Origin: Bacillota bacterium
GTDB taxonomy: Bacteria; Bacillota; Clostridia; Acetivibrionales; JAFADI01
Direction: 5' to 3'
Assembly: GCA_023424965.1 (NCBI GenBank)
Contig: JAFADI010000069.1
Coordinates: forward strand, 1 to 14,193
Length of the DNA stretch: 14,193 nucleotides
Under the pieces are notes generated by a model. It was given only the letters and a program-made list of their open reading frames with translations, was not told the DNA's origin and ran no database searches. This document shows positions 7,062 to 13,921 of the stretch, one piece after another (position 1 is the first letter of the stretch; every line of letters begins with the position of its first letter). The translations under genes were made by a program, and so were the position numbers.

Positions 7062-7700
7062 ATGGATGAATTGAAAAAGTGGCAGTACCGGCTTATTGCA
7101 AAAGAGATGGTTGACATCTTGAAATCCAGGAGCTATTCGGCATACTACGCAGAGAACTTGCAGGAAGCCCGCAAAAAGGTGCTGGAGCTGATACCGGAGG
7201 GAGTGTCTGTCGGGCTTGGAGGTTCCACCACCATAAAAGAGATGGGCCTGCTGGATACGCTGAGAAACGGGAAGTACCGGCTTATTGACCGCTACCTTCC
7301 CATGAGCTGGGAGGAGGAGGTTGAAAAATACCGGGAAGCCCAGCACGCCGATTACTTTCTGACGGGTACAAATGCAATTACCAGAAACGGAGAGCTGGTC
7401 AACGTGGACAGCTCGGGGAACAGGGTATCGGCAATGATTTTCGGTCCCCAAAAGGTGATTGTCGTTGCAGGAGCCAACAAGGTTGTGGAGGACCTGGAAG
7501 CGGCCATGAAAAGGCTGAAAACCATCGCACCGTTGAATGTGAAAAGGCTGGGGCACAAGGCACCCTGTGCGGAGACCGCAAAATGCGAGGACTGCAGTGT
7601 CCAGCCGAGGATGTGCAATTACACCACCATTATTCACCATGGAATGAAGTTCGAAGGAAGAATCACGGTGGTGCTGGTTGCAGAGGAAGCCGGATTCTAA
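7062..7700 (+). CDS. LUD-domain protein (LutC/YkgG-like, DUF162)
   Basis: The ATG at 7062 has GAGGGGG at 7047-7053. The 212-residue protein is a single LUD domain. It opens with a helical segment, then VSVGLGGSTTIKEMGLLDTL (GLGGST at 51-56), a central ADYFLTGTNAITRNGELVNVDSSGNRVSAMIFGPQKVIVVAGANKVV block and a C-terminal VVLVAEE strand. LutC is part of the LutABC lactate-oxidation complex, but lutA- and lutB-like genes are absent here and stand-alone LUD proteins of Clostridia mostly have no known reaction. The fold is related to NagB/RpiA-type sugar-phosphate enzymes, so a link to the neighbouring sugar transporter is possible but unproven. A C-terminal cluster, Cys169-X5-Cys175-X2-Cys178-X6-Cys185, could bind a metal or Fe-S cluster. 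A strong terminator follows directly. Confidence 0.85.
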   Translation: MDELKKWQYRLIAKEMVDILKSRSYSAYYAENLQEARKKVLELIPEGVSVGLGGSTTIKEMGLLDTLRNGKYRLIDRYLPMSWEEEVEKYREAQHADYFLTGTNAITRNGELVNVDSSGNRVSAMIFGPQKVIVVAGANKVVEDLEAAMKRLKTIAPLNVKRLGHKAPCAETAKCEDCSVQPRMCNYTTIIHHGMKFEGRITVVLVAEEAGF

Positions 7701-7711
7701 AAGGGAAAAAG

Positions 7712-7751
7712 AAGGGGCATGTCCGTGTATCAGGGATATGTTCCTTTTTTT
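7712..7751 (+). terminator. Rho-independent terminator after the LUD gene
   Basis: The left arm AAGGGGCATGTCC (7712-7724) pairs with GGATATGTTCCTT (7734-7746) as a 13-bp stem including three G-U pairs. The loop is nine bases, and a T7 run at 7745-7751 follows. It lies 12 bases after the LUD stop codon and closes that transcription unit. Confidence 0.85.
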
Positions 7752-7805
7752 GTAATGAAAAGTAATATCCAAGTCATCATTGTTCATTTCAATGAATTTG
7801 TTTTT
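7752..7805 (+). repeat. 54-base direct repeat, copy A (upstream of the GH5 gene)
   Basis: This matches 9607-9660 at 52 of 54 positions; the differences are at 7769/9624 and 7794/9649. Similarity fades over the next dozen bases and stops sharply at the left end, where copy A abuts the terminator T-run. It contains the inverted repeat TCATTG (7777-7782), seven bases, CAATGA (7790-7795), and the overlapping palindrome TTCATT-TC-AATGAA (7783-7796). A regulator-binding upstream element is the likeliest reading. Confidence 0.85.
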
Positions 7806-8064
7806 GTTATACATTGAGAAAAAACGGACCAACTTTTCCACTTCAAAATCCCCTACGGATCATCGCAATTATCTGTGCATTTTCAACAGGTTAAAAATTC
7901 AAAATCCTATAGGCACGAAAGCGGTATTTCACAGAGAAAGGGGGGATGCCGGCAAATTTAATAAAATCACGGGAAAGGGGGTGATTGCATCAACCGCTTA
8001 GAAATCGTTTGTCCTGTTTCAGTGTTCATATCTTACCAATTCCATTAAAGGAGGAAAATCGAGT
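7806..8064 (+). promoter_or_regulatory. Leader region of the GH5 gene with stacked ribosome-site-like motifs
   Basis: This 259-base stretch has no supported gene. It holds two strong purine-rich motifs that do not serve the GH5 start. GAAAGGGGGGATG at about 7936-7948 opens a 12-codon frame (MPANLIKSRERG, stop overlapping the next motif). GAAAGGGGGTGAT at about 7973-7984 is followed by a six-codon GTG frame ending at 8001. The real GH5 ribosome site, AAAGGAGG, is at 8047-8054. I found no convincing -35/-10 pair; TATACA at 7808-7813, just after the repeat, is the best -10 candidate. Confidence 0.35.
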
Positions 8065-9480
8065 ATGTTAAAAAGTAAAAAGTTCATCTCATTCCTGTTG
8101 GTTGTACTTGTTACAACGAGCCTTATGTTTGCCGGTGCTCCCGGCGCTTCCGCGGCCACCAACCAATTCAAGGGTGTAAACTGGGCGGACCAGAGAGATA
8201 ATTTCCAGACAGGCGTCATATACGTATCGGGACTAAGTGCATCGGATACGTATTCCACGGCATCCACCGTTGCCGACAGGGTTATAAGCCAGTTCATGTC
8301 GCTCCTGGGCTCCAACAGTGTACGGATGCCTATCAACGAGACTACGGTTTCCAGCTATTGGGGCACTTATACCGGCGCCATCGACAAGGCCCTCAGCAAA
8401 GGCAAGGTCATCCTGTGCTACTGGGCTCCATCCAACGGAAAACCTGCCGATATGACCGCCTTCTGGAACATGTGGACGACGGTGGTGAACAAATACGGCA
8501 GCAACACCAACTGCTACTTCGAAATCATCAACGAACCCTACGGCTATTCGGCAACGGATTTGTGCAACCTGTACAACAGCTGGATTACCAGGTATACCAG
8601 TGTTCCCCAGGGAAGAGTGATCCTTGACGGCGAGGGGTATGCCCAGAGCCTTTCCGCCGTGGGCGGCGACAGCAGGTTAAAAAACTGTCTGCTGGCGGTA
8701 CATGACTATTCCTTTTTCGTTTCCAACCCATACACCACCGAGTCTGCCTGGCAGAACCATATATCCGGTTTTGTAGGGAGCTATGCAGACCGTACCATCT
8801 GCACCGAATGGGGCGGGCCCATGAGTCCCGGCTCCAAGAACGGCGTCAGCTATGGGACACAAAACTACAACAACACCTCCGGTACCTTCTTTGTAAGTTA
8901 TCTGCGGGGCATAAGCAACCAGCTGCGGGGCTGGAACATGGGAAGCTTTTACTGGCCCGGCTTAAGGGATGGGGACTGGTACAGCATGACCACAAAGAGC
9001 GGAAGCGGTTCGGGCATTACTTTGACGCTGCCCAATGCTTCCGGTCTGGAGCGGCTGAAGTATTCATGGGGTGAGAAATTCATCAAAATACGGAATGCGG
9101 CCACAAACCTGTGCATTGACGGCGCAGGACTCACCGCCGACGGTTCCGCGGCAAAGCAATATGCAAGCGGCGGCAGCAACAACCAGCAGTGGGTGATTGA
9201 AGGTGCGGGGACCTATGTCAAGATCAAGAACCGTGCCACCGGGCTGTACCTGGATGGGGCAGGCTCAACCACCAACGGGTCGGTGGTCAAACAATATGCG
9301 GCCAGCTCCAGCAACAACCAGCAGTGGCTGCAGGAACACACAGGCAATAATGTCAAGTTCAAAAACCGTGCCACCGGGCTGTATCTGGATGGCATGGGTC
9401 GGACCACAGATGGCTCCGAGCTGGCACAATACAGCGGTTCAAGCTCTACCAACCAGCAGTGGCAGATCCTTGTGCCATAA
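8065..9480 (+). CDS. Secreted glycoside hydrolase family 5 (cellulase-like) with C-terminal ricin-type CBM13
   Basis: The ATG at 8065 follows AAAGGAGG by ten bases. The 471-residue protein has a Sec signal peptide (MLKSKK, hydrophobic core, probable cleavage after ASA at residue 30). Residues about 35-330 form a GH5-like (beta/alpha)8 domain. The acid/base is probably Glu157 in FEIINEPYG and the nucleophile Glu248 in TICTEWGGP, with a conserved-looking His213 in VHDYSFF. Residues about 339-471 are a ricin-B-like beta-trefoil of three repeats, each with a (K)NxATGLYLDGxG core and ending in NNQQW or TNQQW, the QxW motif of CBM13. The enzyme probably cuts a beta-linked plant polysaccharide outside the cell; cellulose, mannan or xylan cannot be distinguished by eye. 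There is no dockerin, so it is a free enzyme. It has its own leader and a 3' hairpin, and is bracketed by the 54-base repeat. Confidence 0.9.
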   Translation: MLKSKKFISFLLVVLVTTSLMFAGAPGASAATNQFKGVNWADQRDNFQTGVIYVSGLSASDTYSTASTVADRVISQFMSLLGSNSVRMPINETTVSSYWGTYTGAIDKALSKGKVILCYWAPSNGKPADMTAFWNMWTTVVNKYGSNTNCYFEIINEPYGYSATDLCNLYNSWITRYTSVPQGRVILDGEGYAQSLSAVGGDSRLKNCLLAVHDYSFFVSNPYTTESAWQNHISGFVGSYADRTICTEWGGPMSPGSKNGVSYGTQNYNNTSGTFFVSYLRGISNQLRGWNMGSFYWPGLRDGDWYSMTTKSGSGSGITLTLPNASGLERLKYSWGEKFIKIRNAATNLCIDGAGLTADGSAAKQYASGGSNNQQWVIEGAGTYVKIKNRATGLYLDGAGSTTNGSVVKQYAASSSNNQQWLQEHTGNNVKFKNRATGLYLDGMGRTTDGSELAQYSGSSSTNQQWQILVP

Positions 9481-9502
9481 GCTTTGAAAGTGTAAAGAAC
9501 TT

Positions 9503-9540
9503 GCAGCGGGCTGCACCATAGGATTATGGGCAGCCCCTGC
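9503..9540 (+). terminator. Long hairpin after the GH5 gene (probable terminator or 3' stabiliser)
   Basis: GCAG-C-GGGCTGC-A-CCATA pairs with TATGG-GCAGCCC-CTGC around a GGAT loop, giving about 16 base pairs with two single-base bulges. It starts 22 bases after the stop codon. The downstream sequence (TTATTCATAT) is only weakly T-rich, so termination may be incomplete. Confidence 0.6.
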
Positions 9541-9606
9541 TTATTCATATCCGCATATCCAGACAAATTCTAATATTTAAAAACAAAAACATACATTTTT
9601 TACAAG

Positions 9607-9660
9607 GTAATGAAAAGTAATATGCAAGTCATCATTGTTCATTTCAATAAATTTGTTTTT
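9607..9660 (+). repeat. 54-base direct repeat, copy B (upstream of the thioesterase gene)
   Basis: This is the second copy of the element at 7752-7805, with two differences. One of them weakens the dyad (TCATTG at 9632-9637 with CAATAA at 9645-9650). It ends 92 bases before the preferred thioesterase start at 9753. Its place immediately before the first gene of the putative biosynthetic cluster suggests shared control with the GH5 gene. Confidence 0.85.
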
Positions 9661-9752
9661 ATTGTAAATTTATGGAGAAGTGTACTTGCTTTTTCACCAA
9701 ATTTCAAGCACAAAATCTGCTTGCTAGCTTTGAGAAATACCAGGGAATTTCT

Positions 9753-10463
9753 ATGGAAAAAATTGTTTTGCTTTGCTTTCCCTATGCGGGAGGGTCGGCG
9801 GCCATATACAACAAATGGAAAATATATCTGGATAAGAGAATTGAACTGGTACCCGTGGAAATTGCCGGGAGGGGAAGAAGAATCAATGAACCCTTCTGCA
9901 GCAGCATTGCGGATGCCGTTGAGGATATTTACCAAAGGATATGGACGCCCATCGGACAGAATAAATTTTCTCTCTTCGGACACAGCATGGGCAGCGTTAT
10001 CGTTTACGAAATTTGCAGGAGGATCCGTCAGAACGGGGGAAGGGAACCCGCCCATATTTTTGTTTCCGGCAGGTACCCCCCGCACATAAAGAAAGAGAAT
10101 GAAAGGCTGCACCTGCTTCCCGATGACGAATTCAAGCGGGAAATCTTAAAAATCGGCGGGACTCCGGGAGAAGTATTTGAAGACGAAAAGCTTGCCCAAA
10201 TCTTTGTTCCCATTTTAAAGGCAGATTACCGGCTGATTGAAGAATATGAATACCAGGAGGAGAATCTGGCGTTCGACTGCGGCATAACCGCCTTCGGCGG
10301 GAGGCAGGACGGACTTGTCACAAGGGGCGAACTGCAGCAGTGGCAGCGGTTTACCTCGTTGAACTGTAAAACCCATGAATTTGAGGGGGACCATTTTTTC
10401 ATCCATCATTATACAAAGGAATTGACAGGCATGGTCAACCATACGCTGTCAGAATATTTTTGA
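9753..10463 (+). CDS. Type II thioesterase (alpha/beta hydrolase) of a peptide/polyketide cluster
   Basis: I chose the ATG at 9753 because the family begins just like MEKIVLLCFPYAGGSAAIYNKW, a weak AGGGA site lies six bases upstream, and the 236-residue length is typical. An in-frame ATG at 9672 would add 27 unusual residues and has no ribosome site. Hallmarks are LVPVEIAGRGRR, the nucleophile elbow GHSMGS with Ser78, Asp186 in FGGRQDG, and His214 in FEGDHFF, giving a complete Ser-Asp-His triad. These enzymes remove wrong acyl groups from carrier proteins of nonribosomal peptide or polyketide synthases, so the gene marks such a pathway. The exporter gene follows 38-50 bases downstream on the same strand. 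Confidence 0.92.
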   Translation: MEKIVLLCFPYAGGSAAIYNKWKIYLDKRIELVPVEIAGRGRRINEPFCSSIADAVEDIYQRIWTPIGQNKFSLFGHSMGSVIVYEICRRIRQNGGREPAHIFVSGRYPPHIKKENERLHLLPDDEFKREILKIGGTPGEVFEDEKLAQIFVPILKADYRLIEEYEYQEENLAFDCGITAFGGRQDGLVTRGELQQWQRFTSLNCKTHEFEGDHFFIHHYTKELTGMVNHTLSEYF

Positions 10464-10510
10464 GCATCTATATGCATTGAATTTACGGAATTGTAGAAGA
10501 GGTGGTTCGG

Positions 10511-12490
10511 TTGGTGGACAGCGGTTTGGGCTTTACCATGATACTGGTTTCTACCGTGTTTGTAATATGCACGGCCTTCTATCTGACAGTTTTGCTGCGG
10601 GAAATTTTTACGGGGAAAAGAGCCTTTCAAGGGAACGGATTTAAGGGAGTATGGACGTTGCTTTCCTCCCTTGCCCTCATCACCGGGATTGCTTACTGCC
10701 TGTACCGGGCTCCCTACATCTTGTTCAACGGGATTAACTGGACGGTCATCGGCGAATACGGCCCTTCCACACTGCTGTATGCAGTGCTCTGCCTTGCGGT
10801 GCTGATCCCCTTTTTCTATCTGTACTTCATCCTGTCCTATTTCTTTGTCAAAGAAGATGACAAGCCCTATTTTATGATCATCGTTTTGAGCATCTTAAGC
10901 GCCATCGGCAACTCCATCATCATTTTTATCATCAACGAGGCGCTGAACAGGACGCTGGGGCAGGAGAGCAGGAGGGCAGGGATAGAAAGCGGTTTGTACC
11001 TGTATTACCTTTTGGGCATTGTCCTTTTTACAGTCAGTGCGATGATTGTCAGAAAGAAGCTCATTACCATCACCAGCGCCATCGTGTACGACAAGCGGAT
11101 TGAAATCATCAACAGGGTTATTTCCGCCCCCTTCGGACAGTTCGAGGCCACGGAGGACGGGAAAATCCATGCGGCCCTGAACAACGACACGGAGACGGTG
11201 AGCGGCTTTGTAAACGCCTTTGTCAATGGGCTGACGGGTGTCATCACCTTGGTCACCTGCTTCATCTATCTGGGTACCTTAAACCTGCTGGGCATGGTAT
11301 GCTCGGTGTTTATGATCGGCCTGGCTGTGGGACTGTTCCTGGTGGTCAGCAGCGCGGCGGAAAAAAAATTCGAACAGAACAGGGATATCCAGAACATCTT
11401 TTTCAAGTATATCAATGACATGATCAGCGGCTTCAAGGAGCTTTACATCAACAAGCTCAAACAGAAGGAGTTCAAGGAAGACATGCAGAAGAGCTGCGAA
11501 GCCTACAGGGATACCCGGGTGGAAGGGGAATTCAAATTCGTAGGGGTCTCAATTCTTGGGGAGATTCTGTACATCGGCGTGGTGGGTATCGTTGTTTTTA
11601 CCTTTCCCATCCTGTTTCCCAACCTGCAGGACAACACACTCAGAAATTATGTGCTGGTATACCTGTATATGGGCGGCATCGTAAACCAGGAAATTTTCCT
11701 TGTTCCGGGAATCATGCGCGTGCTGGTCAGCTGGAGAAGAATCAACCAGTTTATCGATGAAATCACCTTTAAGGAGAACAGGGCAAAAGAGCCTCTTCCG
11801 GTAAACAGCCGGAAGGAGCTGGTCCTCAGGCTGGAAGGCGCCAGGTTCCAGTATAAGAATGACAGCGGTGAAAAGTTTGCCGTGGGGCCTGTCCACTGCG
11901 AATTCAATTCGGGAGAGATTGTTTTTATTTCCGGCGGAAACGGCAGCGGCAAATCGACCCTTGCAAAGCTGATCACCGGCTTGTACAGGCCGGATGAGGG
12001 CGCAATCACGGTAAACGGACAAGCGGTGGAGCCGGAGGAGCTGGGAAGCTATTTTTCAATCATTTTCAGCGATTTTCACATTTTTGAAAGGCTGTACGGG
12101 ATCGAGCATGAAAAGAAAGCGGAGGAAATTCAGAGGTATCTGGATATTTTGCGGATCAGCGACAAGGTGCAGGTGGCTGACGGAAGATTCAACAGCCTGA
12201 AGCTTTCCACCGGCCAGAGAAAAAGGCTGGCTTTGCTTGTCAGCTACCTGGAAGACCGGCCCGCGTGTCTTTTTGATGAGTGGGCGGCGGACCAGGATCC
12301 GGAGTTCAGAAAATTCTTTTATAAAAGCCTTCTGCCGGAACTAAAGGCCAGGGGCAAGATGGTCATTGCCATTACCCATGACGACCGCTATTTTAATGCG
12401 GCGGACAAGCTGATAAAAATGGAAACGGGCCAGATCATCGAGTGCAGGGAAAACAGGGAAGACCTTGATCTGGAAACCGCCAGTGCGTGA
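10511..12490 (+). CDS. Cyclic-peptide-type ABC exporter (SyrD/PvdE-like), fused membrane and ATPase domains
   Basis: The start is uncertain. GTG 10502 overlaps the AGAGG ribosome site (10498-10502), so TTG 10511 (8-base spacing) or GTG 10514 fits better. With TTG the protein has 659 residues. About nine membrane segments can be seen: three in an N-terminal block (about 8-113), then six canonical exporter helices (about 120-410). The C-terminal ATPase has Walker A GGNGSGKST (475-483), signature LSTGQRKRLALL (from 565), Walker B ACLFDE (Asp589-Glu590) followed by WAADQDPEFRKFFY, and the switch ITHDD. The FDEWAADQDPEFR and THDDRYF blocks are typical of SyrD/PvdE cyclic-peptide transporters, which move NRPS products or acylated precursors across the membrane. 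The extra N-terminal helices are atypical. Its neighbours, a type II thioesterase and an AMP-binding enzyme, support export of a peptide made nearby. Confidence 0.85.
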   Translation: MVDSGLGFTMILVSTVFVICTAFYLTVLLREIFTGKRAFQGNGFKGVWTLLSSLALITGIAYCLYRAPYILFNGINWTVIGEYGPSTLLYAVLCLAVLIPFFYLYFILSYFFVKEDDKPYFMIIVLSILSAIGNSIIIFIINEALNRTLGQESRRAGIESGLYLYYLLGIVLFTVSAMIVRKKLITITSAIVYDKRIEIINRVISAPFGQFEATEDGKIHAALNNDTETVSGFVNAFVNGLTGVITLVTCFIYLGTLNLLGMVCSVFMIGLAVGLFLVVSSAAEKKFEQNRDIQNIFFKYINDMISGFKELYINKLKQKEFKEDMQKSCEAYRDTRVEGEFKFVGVSILGEILYIGVVGIVVFTFPILFPNLQDNTLRNYVLVYLYMGGIVNQEIFLVPGIMRVLVSWRRINQFIDEITFKENRAKEPLPVNSRKELVLRLEGARFQYKNDSGEKFAVGPVHCEFNSGEIVFISGGNGSGKSTLAKLITGLYRPDEGAITVNGQAVEPEELGSYFSIIFSDFHIFERLYGIEHEKKAEEIQRYLDILRISDKVQVADGRFNSLKLSTGQRKRLALLVSYLEDRPACLFDEWAADQDPEFRKFFYKSLLPELKARGKMVIAITHDDRYFNAADKLIKMETGQIIECRENREDLDLETASA

Positions 12491-12594
12491 GAGAAGTCCT
12501 GAAGGACTCGGTACTACTTTGTTAAATAGGCAAAAGGCATTATTTGTGGAGAAAAGGCTTCGCAATTAGTTTGAAGATAAGAGGGGTTGCCGGA

Positions 12595-13893
12595 ATGATA
12601 AAGAGGGTATGGGCCGGGTGCATTTTGCTGCTCCTGCTTTTCCAATTGGGCTGCAGCAGTGAAATACAGGTGGCCGCAGGGAAGAGCAGCTATGAGGAAA
12701 AGGGAGTGAGCATCCTTGATAAGGGCGATTATTTTGAGGTGGTGCTCGACTATCGGAGCGGCCTGACCCCCAGGCAAATGGGACAGGCCTTTGCCAGGGG
12801 AATTCTTCAGATGGTTCCCGATTATGAAGCCCTGGTGGATTCCTATATTGCGGAGAACCTTACGGAATATGAGTACCCCTATGCCTTTTTCAGGACAGCG
12901 GATATAAAACCCCAGATGGACCCGGAGTATTCCCAGGAGGTTGCGGGAATGGCCTCGGTTTTTTCGGGTGGAGACAACAATAAATGGAAGGACAACAAGG
13001 TTTCGAAGGACGAGTTCTTCCTCTTCAACCTGTTCACCGACGCTGTGCGCGGCACCCAATGCAGCTACACCTCCGTGTTCGGCTCCCGTTCTGAAACAGG
13101 CGGCACCATTACCGCCAGGAACCTTGACTGGTATGGCGGGAGCGTTAACCAGCTTCCAAGGATTCAGGCGGTCATAAAAATCCTGCACCCGCAGAAAAAA
13201 GTGGTTTCCGTCGGCTACCTGGGGTATATGGGCGTACTCACGGGCTTTAACGACAGCAAGGTCTTTGCGGGAATTCTGGATGCGGGCACCAATGCCCCAT
13301 ACTCTTCGGAAGGAAGGCGTTCCTATACGCTGGACCTGAGGTATGCCCTGGAGAACTGCGGGACCATGGAAGAGGTGGTCGATTACATGATGGACCCTAA
13401 AAAGCTGTATGCCTACAACCACAGCATCGGCCTGTCGGACCCCGAAAGAAGCATCATTCTTGAAAACAATTTCAGCGGAAACGGTGCGGACAACCAGAAG
13501 GTCAGGCGCGCCGTAAGGGAATCCGGCTCGGTCCTTAACAAAGGCATTGCATGGGAAATTGACAATGCAGTCGCCGCGGTAAACTCTTTTGCCCTTTATG
13601 GAAACTATGACAATCACAAGTCAAACAAATACAACACCAAGCGGTGGGAGAATATAAAAACCCAGTTGCTGGCCAAGGGGCCCAGAGTATCTCCGGAGGA
13701 GTTAAAGGAAATCACCGCATACAATCACGGCAAGCCGGGCGTATTTTCCGAAAGCGGGGATTTGTACAACCGGATGACCCTTCAAATGGTTATCTTTCAG
13801 CCCGATTCCCTTTCTCTCGAAGTTTTTTTCAGGCCGAAAAACGTCAGGGTGAACCCGGTAAAGCCTGTTTTCCATAAAATTGAAGCGCCCTGA
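12595..13893 (+). CDS. Membrane-anchored Ntn-type linear amide C-N hydrolase (C45/choloylglycine-hydrolase-like)
   Basis: The ATG at 12595 has GAGGGG at 12581-12586 and starts a basic, strongly hydrophobic signal ending FQLGC (Cys20). This is a probable lipobox, although Gln at -3 is unusual. An ATG-less upstream extension to 12544 is unlikely. The 432-residue protein shows the hallmark of the penicillin V acylase/C45/acid-ceramidase-like group: GTQCSYTSVF with probable nucleophile Cys156, then GGTITARNLDWYGG, where Arg175 and Asp178 match the RxxD of choloylglycine hydrolases. A later HGKPGVFSESGDLYNRMTLQMVIFQP block resembles C45 C-terminal regions. Such enzymes often self-cleave before the Cys, which would release a chain of about 155 residues. 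Family members hydrolyse or transfer amide-linked acyl groups. Outside the membrane, next to a peptide exporter, it may remove or exchange an acyl chain. That role is inferred. Confidence 0.75.
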   Translation: MIKRVWAGCILLLLLFQLGCSSEIQVAAGKSSYEEKGVSILDKGDYFEVVLDYRSGLTPRQMGQAFARGILQMVPDYEALVDSYIAENLTEYEYPYAFFRTADIKPQMDPEYSQEVAGMASVFSGGDNNKWKDNKVSKDEFFLFNLFTDAVRGTQCSYTSVFGSRSETGGTITARNLDWYGGSVNQLPRIQAVIKILHPQKKVVSVGYLGYMGVLTGFNDSKVFAGILDAGTNAPYSSEGRRSYTLDLRYALENCGTMEEVVDYMMDPKKLYAYNHSIGLSDPERSIILENNFSGNGADNQKVRRAVRESGSVLNKGIAWEIDNAVAAVNSFALYGNYDNHKSNKYNTKRWENIKTQLLAKGPRVSPEELKEITAYNHGKPGVFSESGDLYNRMTLQMVIFQPDSLSLEVFFRPKNVRVNPVKPVFHKIEAP

Positions 13894-13900
13894 CGGGCGT
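13885..13900 (+). other. Small hairpin with the hydrolase stop codon in its loop
   Basis: GCGCCC (13885-13890) pairs with GGGCGT (13895-13900, one G-U pair) around the loop TGAC, whose first three bases are the stop codon. It lies 22 bases before the next ATG. It could modulate coupling between the hydrolase and the AMP-binding enzyme, or be incidental. Confidence 0.35.
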
Positions 13901-13921
13901 GCGCCAACGGGAGGGATAAAA

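Noticed and set aside
7032..7841. A 269-codon minus-strand frame over the LUD gene
   Set aside because: It is a shadow of the LUD reading frame, runs through the terminator and first repeat, and has no domain pattern.
7780..8001. A 73-codon plus-strand frame starting inside repeat copy A
   Set aside because: It has no ribosome site at its start, composition is not protein-like, and it is not preserved at repeat copy B.
8065..9480. The GH5 enzyme as a cellulosome component
   Set aside because: No dockerin repeats are present; the C-terminus is fully accounted for by three ricin-type repeats.
7752..9660. Direct repeats as ends of a transposon or insertion sequence
   Set aside because: The copies are direct rather than inverted, no transposase or recombinase gene lies between them, and 54 bases is too long for a target-site duplication. 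A duplicated regulatory region fits better.
9672..9752. An upstream in-frame start adding 27 residues to the thioesterase
   Set aside because: There is no ribosome site, the added residues do not fit the family, and the start lies just after the repeat element. The ATG at 9753 gives the normal length.
12514..13617. A 367-codon open frame on the minus strand opposite the hydrolase gene
   Set aside because: It lies entirely antisense to a well-supported gene with a signal sequence and catalytic motifs. Its product has no recognisable domain and there is no ribosome site. Long antisense frames are common opposite GC-biased codons.
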